From Halomicrobium katesii DSM 19301 (lineage in GTDB: Archaea; Halobacteriota; Halobacteria; Halobacteriales; Haloarculaceae), in contig NZ_KB905379.1 of the NCBI RefSeq assembly GCF_000379085.1, positions 186,634 through 221,507 of the forward strand: a DNA stretch of 34,874 nt, written 5' to 3'. Numbering within the stretch: position 1 is the stretch's first letter; the number at the start of each line of letters is the position of its first letter. Positions 1-8,363 of this stretch are shown one piece after another. The notes under the pieces are model-generated. The model had not been told where the DNA came from, ran no database searches, and saw only the letters and a program-made list of their open reading frames with translations. The translations under genes were made by a program, and so were the position numbers.

Positions 1-60
1 CCCGACCCAGCCACTCGCGGACGGACTGATGCCAGGCGATCGAAATATTCAGAGAGAAAC

Positions 61-69
61 CATTATCAT
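61..69 (+). promoter_or_regulatory. Box A-like element ahead of array head A
   Basis: The AT-rich stretch cattatcat lies about 27 nt upstream of the ATG at 93. This is the usual box A to start-site distance in haloarchaea, so a leaderless transcript would begin at or near the mini-ORF at 93. The call rests on spacing and composition only. Confidence 0.4.
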
Positions 70-92
70 ACAGCGGTTTGAACGGTGAAGTA

Positions 93-146
93 ATGAACGG
101 TCCCGAGGCGAGCCACCGAGTCACGGTCGCGGCGGGTGATGAGTAG
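93..146 (+). promoter_or_regulatory. Upstream mini-ORF (17 codons) abutting gene A
   Basis: An ATG at 93 opens a 17-codon frame whose TAG stop (144-146) is immediately followed by the ATG of the DUF4157 gene at 147, with no spacer. No strong Shine-Dalgarno precedes 147, so termination-reinitiation coupling is plausible. The same arrangement precedes gene D (15943-15987). Translation of this frame is not proven. Confidence 0.4.
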
Positions 147-1532
147 ATGGCTGGGAAACGGAAGGCCAACCGCAAAGGTCGCTCGAAGGACGACGCCGAC
201 GCCGAGCGGGAGCGGGCCGACGGTGCCACTCGCACCGTCCAGCGCAGCGAGTCGGCCACGCGGCAGGCGACCGGCCGGGATCCGCTGCTGGCCGACGCCA
301 CACTCTCGCCCGAGCAGGGCGATATCGTCCCGACCAAGACCCCCAGAGAGCAGGCCAACCAGCAACGCCAGAGCAACATCCAGCGGGCGATGCAAGGCAC
401 TGGCACCAGCCAGGACGAGGTCCCGGACCAAGTCCTGGATGTCGTGGGCTCGGGCGGGATGCCACTCGAACGCTCCGTCCAGGACTCACTCGAAGATCGC
501 ATGGACGCCGATTTCTCCGACGTTCGCATCCACACTGGCGCCAAGGCCGCCGAAGCCGCCGACGCCATCGACGCCAAAGCCTTCACCTGCGGCAATTCCA
601 TCGTCTTCAACTCCGGCGAGTACGATCCCTCCTCGCCGGAAGGCCAGTTTCTCTTAGCGCACGAACTCGCGCACGTCAAGCAGCAAAACGGCGGCGCGCC
701 GCTGTCGATGATGCCCCAAGAGAATGCGGATCTCGAAATCGATCCGGATCCGCAACTCGAGCGGGATGCAGATCGGGCAGCCGAAGAGGCGCTGTCTGGT
801 GAGGAGCCGCTGACCGTCAATCGACTGGGGACCGACGTGCACGTCCAGCGGGCACCCAAATTCACGGACTACGTGGCATCGACGGACGCTCAGGAGCGAT
901 TCCTCGACAATGGGGGAGAGATAGACGCGTTAGATACTGACCCGGAGAAAATCGAGGAATTACAGAGCAAGGTCGAAGAATTGGAAGACCTTGCCCAGCA
1001 AATCAGTGAGTTAGGTGACGAGATGGGCGTGTCGGTGACGTCGACGGGTGATGGAACGACGATAACTGAGCAAACACAGACACCTATCGACGACGGGATG
1101 TCTCTCACGGTCTCAGACGACGCAGACATAGACTCCCTCGATCTCTCGCAGCAACAAACAGAAGTCGTCCAGAAACACAGACAGCTCATCGAAGAGTTTG
1201 GCAACACAGTTGAAGAGCTTATTTCCGATCTTCAGGGCGACATCCCCGAAGAAAGTACGCTAAAGGAAATCCTCACAGATGGCGGGATTGACCTGGGTGT
1301 GGCCGGTCTCCTGTACAAAGCTGTCGAGTCCGGAACCGATTATCATACCCTCGCAGAGATGTTAGCCACTGAAACAGATACAATCGGAGCACAAGGCGGT
1401 GCACTGATCGAAAACATCGTTATTTACTTCGGGGCCCTCCTGACCGCTGTCGCCGTCAGACAGGGCTACGACAAACTCACCAGCGACGATACTGGCGAGG
1501 GCGACGACCCGTATCAGGGTGGTGATTCATAA
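147..1532 (+). CDS. eCIS-associated DUF4157 protein, array head A
   Basis: A 461-aa protein with a Lys/Arg-rich hydrophilic N-terminus (about residues 1-75), the DUF4157 ('eCIS core') domain (about 77-227), and a unique C-terminal region. The domain carries HELAH at 172-176, a zincin-like metal-binding motif. The constant part ends with GTDVHVQR at 228-235. The C-terminus contains an acidic coiled-coil-like stretch (about 255-290) and a hydrophobic segment near 416-438 that could enter a membrane. DUF4157 proteins are enriched in eCIS loci, where they are thought to act as carriers or processing modules fused to effectors. Its stop overlaps the partner ATG by one base (TAATG), so the pair is probably translationally coupled. 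The start is placed directly behind a mini-ORF stop. Whether the C-terminus is toxic is unknown; it resembles no other copy in this window (class I). Confidence 0.9.
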   Translation: MAGKRKANRKGRSKDDADAERERADGATRTVQRSESATRQATGRDPLLADATLSPEQGDIVPTKTPREQANQQRQSNIQRAMQGTGTSQDEVPDQVLDVVGSGGMPLERSVQDSLEDRMDADFSDVRIHTGAKAAEAADAIDAKAFTCGNSIVFNSGEYDPSSPEGQFLLAHELAHVKQQNGGAPLSMMPQENADLEIDPDPQLERDADRAAEEALSGEEPLTVNRLGTDVHVQRAPKFTDYVASTDAQERFLDNGGEIDALDTDPEKIEELQSKVEELEDLAQQISELGDEMGVSVTSTGDGTTITEQTQTPIDDGMSLTVSDDADIDSLDLSQQQTEVVQKHRQLIEEFGNTVEELISDLQGDIPEESTLKEILTDGGIDLGVAGLLYKAVESGTDYHTLAEMLATETDTIGAQGGALIENIVIYFGALLTAVAVRQGYDKLTSDDTGEGDDPYQGGDS

Positions 1533-2389
1533 TGGAGGCAACTATTGACGGCGAAGACGGAGAATATTTGAAGATATATGTGACTGATAACAATAACAAC
1601 GAACATAACATTACCATTGAGATCGCCAGTGGTGAAATAGCGTATCACGAACAGGACGGCTACCCGGACAAAGCAGCAGAACGGACTCCGGTCGAAGACG
1701 AACACGTGAACCAGGCACGACGGTACGCTAAGTATCACGTTGCCCAGAAAACCAAACATGACGTGCTGCCATTTGAGCACGACCAAGCAGCGATGGACCG
1801 GGTGAAACAAGCCATCGAGACCCTCTCTGCAGAGGACTTCCAAGACCACTTCGGCACGTACTTTAACCAGATCAACGGTCGGTTGCCGGGCGTGGAGCCA
1901 CCAGTTCCAGAGCCAGATGCTATCGAGGACGACGACTTCCGCCTGTACTTGCTCGACGTCTATCTCGATGACCGAGACCAGATCGAGGCGGTATCGGGCA
2001 TTCACTTCCTCTATCTTGCCGACGATCGCGAGCGTCAGTACCAGTTCGGTGACAAGCCCTTCAACCGTGACCCGGACGCTCAACTCCAACTCCCGCCGAA
2101 CTATCTCCCGTCACTGGAGGCCGCACAAGACTTTTTCGCCTACCACCTCGACTGCCAGATCCGAGATTGTCACTTGCTTCGCGGCGAGGAGCCGCCCGAA
2201 GCGTATCGCGTCCTGGGTCCCGGCCTGTACGACGGAACGACTCGCTATCTCCGCGAGGAACGTCCATATCACTCATACCACGCCTTCCATGCGGACGTCC
2301 CCGACTACACACTCGACTACGACTACGGATTTGGCGAAAAAGGCAAAGAGATGGCCAAAATTGCAACTGCAGTGGCCGAACGAAAATAA
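1532..2389 (+). CDS. Partner protein of DUF4157 gene A (class I, unrecognised)
   Basis: A 285-aa acidic soluble protein with no signal peptide or membrane segment, not assigned to a known family. It belongs to a six-member paralogous set in this window, each member directly downstream of a DUF4157 gene. The shared N-terminal module (about residues 1-75) has a DNN..EH motif, HEQDGYPDKAA, and a helix beginning QARR. The shared C-terminal signature is QIRDC (209-213) followed by PPEAYRVLG. The middle part is specific to this copy and shorter than in the others. The first 100 or so bases are markedly AT-rich compared with the rest. The ATG overlaps the preceding stop by one base. By position it could be an immunity protein, chaperone or co-cargo; the sequence does not decide. 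Confidence 0.85.
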   Translation: MEATIDGEDGEYLKIYVTDNNNNEHNITIEIASGEIAYHEQDGYPDKAAERTPVEDEHVNQARRYAKYHVAQKTKHDVLPFEHDQAAMDRVKQAIETLSAEDFQDHFGTYFNQINGRLPGVEPPVPEPDAIEDDDFRLYLLDVYLDDRDQIEAVSGIHFLYLADDRERQYQFGDKPFNRDPDAQLQLPPNYLPSLEAAQDFFAYHLDCQIRDCHLLRGEEPPEAYRVLGPGLYDGTTRYLREERPYHSYHAFHADVPDYTLDYDYGFGEKGKEMAKIATAVAERK

Positions 2390-2425
2390 TACCCGTCTCC
2401 GCCGCGCATTCACTCTCCGACCACA

Positions 2426-3595
2426 GTGACTCTCTCGCTACTGTCGAACTGTCGACTGTTCTCGCCAACAATGCTAGATCGTCCTCAATCGCACCAGCGG
2501 TCTCTAAACACTCCCAGCGTCACACAGCATAATCAAAACATCCAGCGCGCGATGCAAGACACCGGCACCTCACAGGACGAGGTCCCAGACCAGGTCCTGG
2601 ATGTCGTCGGCTCCGGCGGCATGCCACTCGAACGCTCCGTCCAGGACTCACTTGAGGACCGCATGGATGCCGACTTCTCCGACGTTCGCATCCACACCGG
2701 CGCCAAGGCCGCCGAGGCCGCCGACGCCATCGACGCCAAAGCCTTCACCTGCGGCAATTCGATCGTCTTCAACAGCGGCGAGTACGATCCCGAGAGTACT
2801 GAAGGCCAGTTCCTGCTCGCCCACGAGACTCGCGCACGTCAAACAGCAAAACGGCGGCGCGCCACTCTCCATGATGCCCCAGCAAGGGGCGGATTTGGAG
2901 ATCGATCCAGACCGCAACTGGAGCGAACGCCGATCAGGCTGCCAAAGAAGCGTTGAGGGCGCGACGAGCCACTGACGGTCAGCCGAATGGGTACCGACGT
3001 GCACGTTCAGCGCCTGGCCGAAGACGAGGTGTTCGAGGCGATGGCGCTATTCGAGGCCGAACTGGGGCGTCGGCGGCTCGTTCCAGCAGTCACAGAACCA
3101 GAACCGCATCGACTTTATCGAAGACGAACTCGAGGGGCCATCGACAACATCGGCACCCACCAGGAGGCGCTGGCCCACCAGGAGGAGGCGATCCTGGACG
3201 CGCGTGCCGCCGGTGACCAAGAACGCGCCTCTGCACTCGAAGACGCCAAAGAGTCGATCGGCGACCGCATCGCCGAACTGTACGAGCATCTCCAGGAGGG
3301 CGCCCAACAGATCGCCCTCACCGACGAGCAACGCGAGAAACTCGACGACTTCGACGGCGGCGAGTTCCTCACCGAACTCGGCTGGACGGCCGCGAAAGGG
3401 CTGGTCTCGCTGATTCCAGGAATGGGTGCGCTCATCGCCACCTTCGAGATCGGTGAGACCGCACTCCGCCAGTTCTGGGAGCAGACCGACGGCCCACTAC
3501 CGAACCGGCTCGCGCAAGTCAAAGAGCAGGTCCTCGCCGAATTTGGTACTGGCGAGGGCAACCGTCCTGAGCGAGTCAAAAGTCGGGAGGAATAA
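2426..3595 (+). pseudogene. Frameshifted DUF4157 gene, orphan cassette B
   Basis: The DUF4157 core is recognisable from about 2530 to 3015, but the frame is broken. Against copy C there is an extra G inside the HELAH codons (near 2826), two single-base losses near 2912-2930, and a net one-base gain near 2956. The frame is then restored at GTDVHVQR (2990-3013). A further out-of-frame stretch about 3065-3130 suggests two more indels. The C-terminal part from 3130 is open and class II: a coiled coil, then a hydrophobic GWTAAKGLVSLIPGMGALIA helix, like copy C. The N-terminus before the core is unrelated to heads A and D. Either a decayed cassette or a collapsed repeat in the assembly; decay is favoured because its partner is also broken. 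Confidence 0.75.
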
Positions 3596-3598
3596 TTC

Positions 3599-4506
3599 AT
3601 GGATGCAATGATCACCGGAGAAGATGAAGGTGGTGTTGGCCCTCAGCATTATTGATAACAATGATGTTGAGAATTTGATCTCTGTTGATTTTGACGGCGA
3701 GATCACGTACCACGAACAAGACGGCTACCCAGACAATGTATCCAAGCGGACTGACGCCGGCAACGAGCACGTAAGCCAGGCCCGTCGGTTTGCCAAGTGG
3801 CACGTCTACCGCGAGCGAGGCTACGACACGCTCGACGCCGGCAACAACCCCGATCGAATCCTCGCCAGCCTCCTCGCTCTCGCCACGACTGTCAGAAGCA
3901 GAATTCGACGAGCACTTCGGCGACCTCCAGCGCCAGATCGAGAGTCACTACGACGGCTCGACCGTCGACCTGCCGTTCCCCGACGCCGATCCCGACGACG
4001 TCATCGTCTACCGGAAAGATGTCTACGTGCAGCCGGATCCGACCGGCTACGAGCCACCATTGCTCGAACAGTATCTGGGCCACTTCGACGGTGAGTCGGA
4101 CTCCCCGGTGATGCCAGCGAAGGACACCCTCGACACCAGCGAATTCGACGACCTCGAAGCCGAGATCGAGGCAGTGTCGCCGATGCACTATCTCCACACC
4201 GACGGGCTGGGCACCGAACAGACACACCGTGGCGAGGATCCACTAGACAGAAAACCCGACGCTACGATCGAACTCGTGCCGTTCGATCCCGCCGAGATCG
4301 GCTCGTTCCACCACTACGTCGTCTCTCACCTTGCCTACCAGATCAGAGATTGCTTCCTGCGGATGGGCGTGAAACCGCCGGTGGCGTTTAGAAAAGCAGG
4401 CTGGGGGAAATATCGCTCGTTCCACGAACAGAAGTTCTGCCCGCAGTACGAGAACTACTGGGACGCGACCGCGACGATCGAGTCGTGGGAACCGAAAGTT
4501 CCGTGA
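3599..4506 (+). pseudogene. Frameshifted partner gene B (class II)
   Basis: The intact relative is the partner at 5743. The natural start is the ATG at 3599, whose frame gives MDAMITGEDEGG and then shifts near 3640; the second frame carries the DNN motif and the YHEQDGYPDN segment. A one-base insertion near 3890 then moves the frame again, into the class II middle region (LPFPDADPDD, QPDPT) and the C-terminal QIRDC motif (from 4339). Two frameshifts therefore split an otherwise full-length gene of about 300 codons. The 3' frame is clean to the TGA at 4506. Confidence 0.75.
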
Positions 4507-4531
4507 ACCATTGGCTGGTGTGTGAAAACAA

Positions 4532-5743
4532 GTGACCGTGCACGTTCGACCGACGGAGACCGAGTTCCCAGGGATGGAAATAAGCCCCATCGCCGCCGCC
4601 ACAGCCGTCAGCCACCGCCAGCGCAACATCCAGCGGGCGATGCAAGAGACCGGCACCAGCCAGGACGAGGTCCCAGACCAGGTCCTGGACGTCGTGGGCT
4701 CCGGCGGGATGCCACTCGAACGCTCCGTCCAGGACTTACTTGAGGACCGCATGGACGCAGACTTCTCCGACGTTCGCATCCACACTGGCGCGAAAGCCGC
4801 CGAGGCCGCCGACGCCATCGACGCCAAAGCCTTCACCTGCGGCAATTCGATCGTCTTCAACTCCGGCGAGTACGATCCCGAGAGTACTGAAGGCCAGTTC
4901 CTGCTCGCCCACGAACTCGCCCACGTCGAGCAACAGAACGGCGGCGCGCCACTCTCCATGATGCCCCAGCAGGGGGCGGATTTGGAGATCGATCCAGATC
5001 CGCAACTCGAACGCGACGCCGATCAGGCTGCCAAAGAAGCGTTGAGTGGCGACGAGCCACTGACGGTCAGCCGAATGGGTACCGACGTGCACGTTCAGCG
5101 CCTGGCCGAAGACGAGGTGTTCGAGGCGATGGCGCTATTCGAGGCCGAACTGCAAGACGATACCGGCCTGAGCGAGCATCGAGAAAACCACAATCAGCTT
5201 CAGTTGAGCTATCTCACCGAAGTCGCCACCGACGTCATCGCCAAGCAAGACGCAGAGACGAGCTTAGACACCAAGCGGGAACTCCAGGACGGGAGCCGCG
5301 GGATGCAGGAACTCGCCAATCGATACCCCTCAGAGGCCGATCTCAAGGCCGAAATCGAGGAGCTGACCCAGAGCATCGATGCAGACTTGGAGGACGTGGC
5401 CCTCACCGACGACCAGCGCCAGGCACTCGACGGCAACGTCGATACCAACAAGTGGGACGACGTCGCCTGGAACACGGTCAAAGGACTGCTGTCAGTGACA
5501 TCGCTGGGCGCCTTCATCGCCGCCTCTGAAACCGCCGCGGCCGCCAAGGACGTCGATACTGATGAGATTGGTACCCAGGCTGTCGCGCGCGTCCGCCAAG
5601 GAGAGATCTCTAGCTGGGAGGACATCAAGCAGATCTGGCAACAGACTACTGGCAGCCTCGCAGACCGTGCCGAGCAGACCGAGCGGGAAATCCGTCAAAG
5701 TACCTGGGAGGGTGGCGAGAAGACCGAGGAGGTCGATTACTGA
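4532..5743 (+). CDS. eCIS-associated DUF4157 protein, orphan cassette C
   Basis: A 403-aa protein. The first 28 or so residues are unrelated to the basic heads of A and D; similarity begins abruptly at RQRNIQRAMQ. The DUF4157 core follows with HELAH at 127-131, and the constant region ends at GTDVHVQR (183-190). The class II C-terminus is mostly helical and acidic, with a hydrophobic stretch near residue 315-335 (TVKGLLSVTSLGAFIAASE). Copy B shares the sequence just after GTDVHVQR for about 20 codons and then diverges sharply. The start is uncertain: GTG 4532 gives the longest form, ATG 4574 is in frame. TGATG overlap with the partner gene suggests coupling. It looks like a displaced 3' cassette that acquired a start, so its expression is in doubt. 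Confidence 0.82.
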   Translation: MTVHVRPTETEFPGMEISPIAAATAVSHRQRNIQRAMQETGTSQDEVPDQVLDVVGSGGMPLERSVQDLLEDRMDADFSDVRIHTGAKAAEAADAIDAKAFTCGNSIVFNSGEYDPESTEGQFLLAHELAHVEQQNGGAPLSMMPQQGADLEIDPDPQLERDADQAAKEALSGDEPLTVSRMGTDVHVQRLAEDEVFEAMALFEAELQDDTGLSEHRENHNQLQLSYLTEVATDVIAKQDAETSLDTKRELQDGSRGMQELANRYPSEADLKAEIEELTQSIDADLEDVALTDDQRQALDGNVDTNKWDDVAWNTVKGLLSVTSLGAFIAASETAAAAKDVDTDEIGTQAVARVRQGEISSWEDIKQIWQQTTGSLADRAEQTEREIRQSTWEGGEKTEEVDY

Positions 5744-6642
5744 TGAAAGCGGAGATCGAGAAAGAAACCGATAACGGGTTTGGAGTAACTGTATACGATA
5801 ATAACAGAACTAAACATAAGATCGGGGTCTTGTATGATGGCGAAATAAACGGACATCTTCAGGAGGATTATGCAGACAAACCATCTGGCCGAACACGCGA
5901 AGAGACGGAATACGGAAGTCAGGCTCGCCAGTACGCGAAGTGGCACGTCTACCGCGAACGTGGCTACGACACCCTCCCACGGGCCGAAAATCCGGACAGC
6001 ATCCTCGCGGGATTGCTCGCACTCGCCCAGTTGTCCGAAGCGATGTTCGAGCAACACTTCAGAGACGTAGCGGCGCAACTCCGGTGCCACTACGACGGCT
6101 CGCCGATCAAGCTTCCGTTCCCGAACGCCGACCCGGACGACGCGATCATCTACCAGAAAGACCTCTACCTCCAGCCAGACCCGACGGAATTCGACCCGCC
6201 GGTGCTCGACCAGTTCCGCGCGCGCTTCGAGGGCCAGTCTGATTCGGCGGAAATCGCCGACCCAACGACGCTATCGGCCTCGGAAATGGACACCCTGAAT
6301 TTCGACATCGAGGCAGTCTCTGGCATGCACGTCATCCACAACGACGGACTCGGAAACGAACAGGTGTCTCGTGGTGAGGACCCACTTGACCGCGACCCCG
6401 ACGCGCGGGTCGAACTGATGGCGTTCGATCCCACCGAGATCGACTCTTTCCAGCACTACGTCGTCTCGAACATGGCCTACCAGATCCGCGATCGATTCCT
6501 GTTGATGGGCCTGACACCACCCGCTGCGTTCCAGGCGCAGGGCTGGGGCAGCTACGACGGCTTCCAGGCCCAGAAGTTCTGTGACCTCTACGACGATTAC
6601 TGGTCCAGCGAGGCCACCATCCAGTCCTGGGAGCCCGCCTGA
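5743..6642 (+). CDS. Partner protein of DUF4157 gene C (class II)
   Basis: A 299-aa acidic soluble protein of the unrecognised partner family. The N-terminal module has the DNN motif and the QARQYAKWHVYRERGYDT helix. The middle region has LPFPNADPDD and QPDPTEFDPP, shared only with partner B. The C-terminal signature reads QIRDR at 247-251, so the Cys conserved in the other five partners is Arg here. It overlaps the DUF4157 stop by one base. The first 130 or so bases are AT-rich. Its TGA is directly followed by the 79-bp palindromic repeat. A role as antidote or chaperone for the class II C-terminus is inferred from co-variation only. Confidence 0.85.
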   Translation: MKAEIEKETDNGFGVTVYDNNRTKHKIGVLYDGEINGHLQEDYADKPSGRTREETEYGSQARQYAKWHVYRERGYDTLPRAENPDSILAGLLALAQLSEAMFEQHFRDVAAQLRCHYDGSPIKLPFPNADPDDAIIYQKDLYLQPDPTEFDPPVLDQFRARFEGQSDSAEIADPTTLSASEMDTLNFDIEAVSGMHVIHNDGLGNEQVSRGEDPLDRDPDARVELMAFDPTEIDSFQHYVVSNMAYQIRDRFLLMGLTPPAAFQAQGWGSYDGFQAQKFCDLYDDYWSSEATIQSWEPA

Positions 6643-6721
6643 TACGGAGGGTTGTAGGAATTTACCGATGAGTGTCTACCCCGTGACGACGCTCACCGGT
6701 ACGCAGCTACAACTTTCCGTA
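6643..6721. repeat. 79-bp palindromic repeat, copy 1
   Basis: Two 34-nt arms (from TACGGAGGGTTGTAG and to CTACAACTTTCCGTA) flank an 11-nt loop TACCCCGTGAC. A second copy with the same length and layout lies at 23292. It begins immediately after the TGA of the partner gene. It could be a terminator hairpin or a small non-autonomous mobile element. Confidence 0.8.
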
Positions 6722-6749
6722 TGAGGCGTCACCCAACTGTGTGAGGAGA

Positions 6750-6872
6750 AAGACCGCCACCAGCCAGGACGAGGTGCCAGACCAGGTCCTGGATGTGGTC
6801 AGCAGCGGTGACCTGTCGCTGCATCCAGACGGACAGTCTTCCCGAGAAGCCGTCGTCGAAACGAGCACCTGA
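6750..6872 (+). pseudogene. Remnant of a DUF4157 cassette
   Basis: About 60 bases from 6751 match the segment of the DUF4157 genes encoding TSQDEVPDQVLDVV, with two or three substitutions. The match stops at AGCAGCGGT and the frame runs on to a TGA at 6870-6872 in unrelated sequence. No start, no HELAH and no C-terminus remain. It lies between pair C and the structural operon, so the left array once extended further or a cassette was lost here. Confidence 0.65.
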
Positions 6873-6920
6873 CAAACGGCACTCGGGAGACATCTGTAAT
6901 CGAATTGCTTATTGTCCAGG

Positions 6921-6930
6921 GATAATTTAA
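6921..6930 (+). promoter_or_regulatory. Box A-like promoter of the structural gene at 6950
   Basis: gataatttaa is centred about 24-26 nt before the ATG at 6950 and no Shine-Dalgarno is seen, consistent with a leaderless transcript. Confidence 0.5.
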
Positions 6931-6949
6931 TCGTAGTATCCGAGAGAGC

Positions 6950-8197
6950 ATGAGCCGGAAAAACACAGACGTTCCGAGAGAGAGTCAAGGGCTCTCTCAA
7001 TTTACCAAAAACCGGTTTTTCAAAGGGAAGCTGATGACTCCCCGGATCATGGAGAGTACGCGGGAGTATCAGAACGAACGCTTCCAGACACTGAACCAAT
7101 ACACCGAGGGAATGGGTATCGTTCACGGACTGGAGGTCGAATCCGTCGCAACGACGAGCGACGGACTGGAAGTGACGGTCGATTCGGGGCTGGCACTCGA
7201 CGGGCGTGGCCGGCCAATCGTCGTCGAGAAGGCCACGACGCGGACACTACCTGCCGCCTCTGCTGACGAACTCTATCTGTTCATCCAGTACGACGAAGTG
7301 CCAATCGAGATGGTTCCAGTCCCGGACACGGATGGCGCGGTCGAGGAGGACGCAGTGCCGAACCGTCTCGCCGAAACGTTCGAGCTCACGCATCGTGAGA
7401 CAGCCCCAGAGCGAAACAGGTCGGGAGGTGCCTTCGATTACTCGGAACTCGATCTGGACACGAACGACCCACAGGAGTTGATGGGGGAACTAGCAGACCA
7501 GTACCACAAAAAGCGTCGGACAGGAGCGACGGGAGAGCGAGACTCAGCAGTGTACCTCGGAGGGTACGAGCGGAGTCACGACGGGAGTTGGATCGAGGCA
7601 TCTGACGCCCCCAGGCGCCAGTACGTCTACGACCACCAGATGCTGTACGACCTGGTCGTCCACCACCTCGCTGACACGGACAACCCCCACGAGACGCCGA
7701 TCCACGAGCCAGTAGATCCCCAGCCAGACGACATCGAGACGTTGAACCAACGAATGGACGCTATCGAAGGGACCATCTCGGAACTGCGAGCCGAACGAGA
7801 CACATTCGTCCAATACACGCTGCGCAAGACGGTCAAGGATCGAGCACGGTTCTTCGCAGAACTGAGTGATCGCGTCGAAAAATTCAGCGGGGACGCGAGC
7901 CGGATCGCACGTGAGACAGCGCAGATGTCGAGCGACGAAATCATCGAGGAATCGGACATGGAAGCAGCCTACCGGCGCCAACTCATCGAAATACTCGAGC
8001 ACCTGATCAGAATCGGCGATCTCCTCGAGGGGTACGTCACCGACGAGTCACTGGAGCGATACCTGTTCGCGGTGTCCAAGCTCCAGTCGGCCGTCGAGTC
8101 AGACATCGAGCTACTTGACCTGATCGAAGCGGACAATCAAATGTGCGAAACCGCAGACTCGCTCGACCCACTGGTCGGTGTGACGCCCGACGCGTAA
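6950..8197 (+). CDS. eCIS baseplate- or fibre-associated structural protein
   Basis: A 415-aa acidic protein. The N-terminal 100 or so residues have the pattern FFKGKLMTPRIM...ERFQTLNQYTEGMGIVHGLEV, which I recognise from proteins in phage-tail-like and eCIS clusters (typically 'FxGKLLTxxDF...HGxGVVxGLEV'). These are thought to be structural, near baseplate or fibre. A beta-rich part follows to about residue 125, then a region with HHLADTDNPHETPIHEP (about 235-255), then a long helical, coiled-coil-like C-terminus (about 260-400). No signal peptide or membrane span is seen. It precedes the sheath gene with its own box A. The exact role in the particle is inferred. Confidence 0.75.
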   Translation: MSRKNTDVPRESQGLSQFTKNRFFKGKLMTPRIMESTREYQNERFQTLNQYTEGMGIVHGLEVESVATTSDGLEVTVDSGLALDGRGRPIVVEKATTRTLPAASADELYLFIQYDEVPIEMVPVPDTDGAVEEDAVPNRLAETFELTHRETAPERNRSGGAFDYSELDLDTNDPQELMGELADQYHKKRRTGATGERDSAVYLGGYERSHDGSWIEASDAPRRQYVYDHQMLYDLVVHHLADTDNPHETPIHEPVDPQPDDIETLNQRMDAIEGTISELRAERDTFVQYTLRKTVKDRARFFAELSDRVEKFSGDASRIARETAQMSSDEIIEESDMEAAYRRQLIEILEHLIRIGDLLEGYVTDESLERYLFAVSKLQSAVESDIELLDLIEADNQMCETADSLDPLVGVTPDA

Positions 8198-8305
8198 CGA
8201 TCGGGTGGCATCGTCTGACGAGCGGGAGTGAGAGGGATGCTCACTGATTGTAGCGTCCTTTATCAGTATACTTACCCACGTCAAATAATGTAGAATAGAC
8301 CGGAA

Positions 8306-8315
8306 TTTATTTTTA
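8306..8315 (+). promoter_or_regulatory. Box A-like promoter of the sheath operon
   Basis: tttattttta lies about 50 nt ahead of the sheath ATG, predicting a leader of roughly 25-30 nt. A strong Shine-Dalgarno GGAGG (8353-8357) then sits 6 nt before ATG 8364, unusual here where most genes look leaderless or coupled. The rest of 8198-8363 shows nothing else. Confidence 0.5.
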
Positions 8316-8363
8316 TGTGTTGTGCAAAGATGCATACCGTAGCGGATCAGAAGGAGGAGATGA

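Noticed and set aside
2-88. Open frames at the left edge on both strands (plus frame ending TGA at 86-88; a minus frame across 1-146)
   Set aside because: Both are edge fragments with no recognisable motif, and the minus frame shows no start codon; the region also holds the likely promoter and mini-ORF of gene A.
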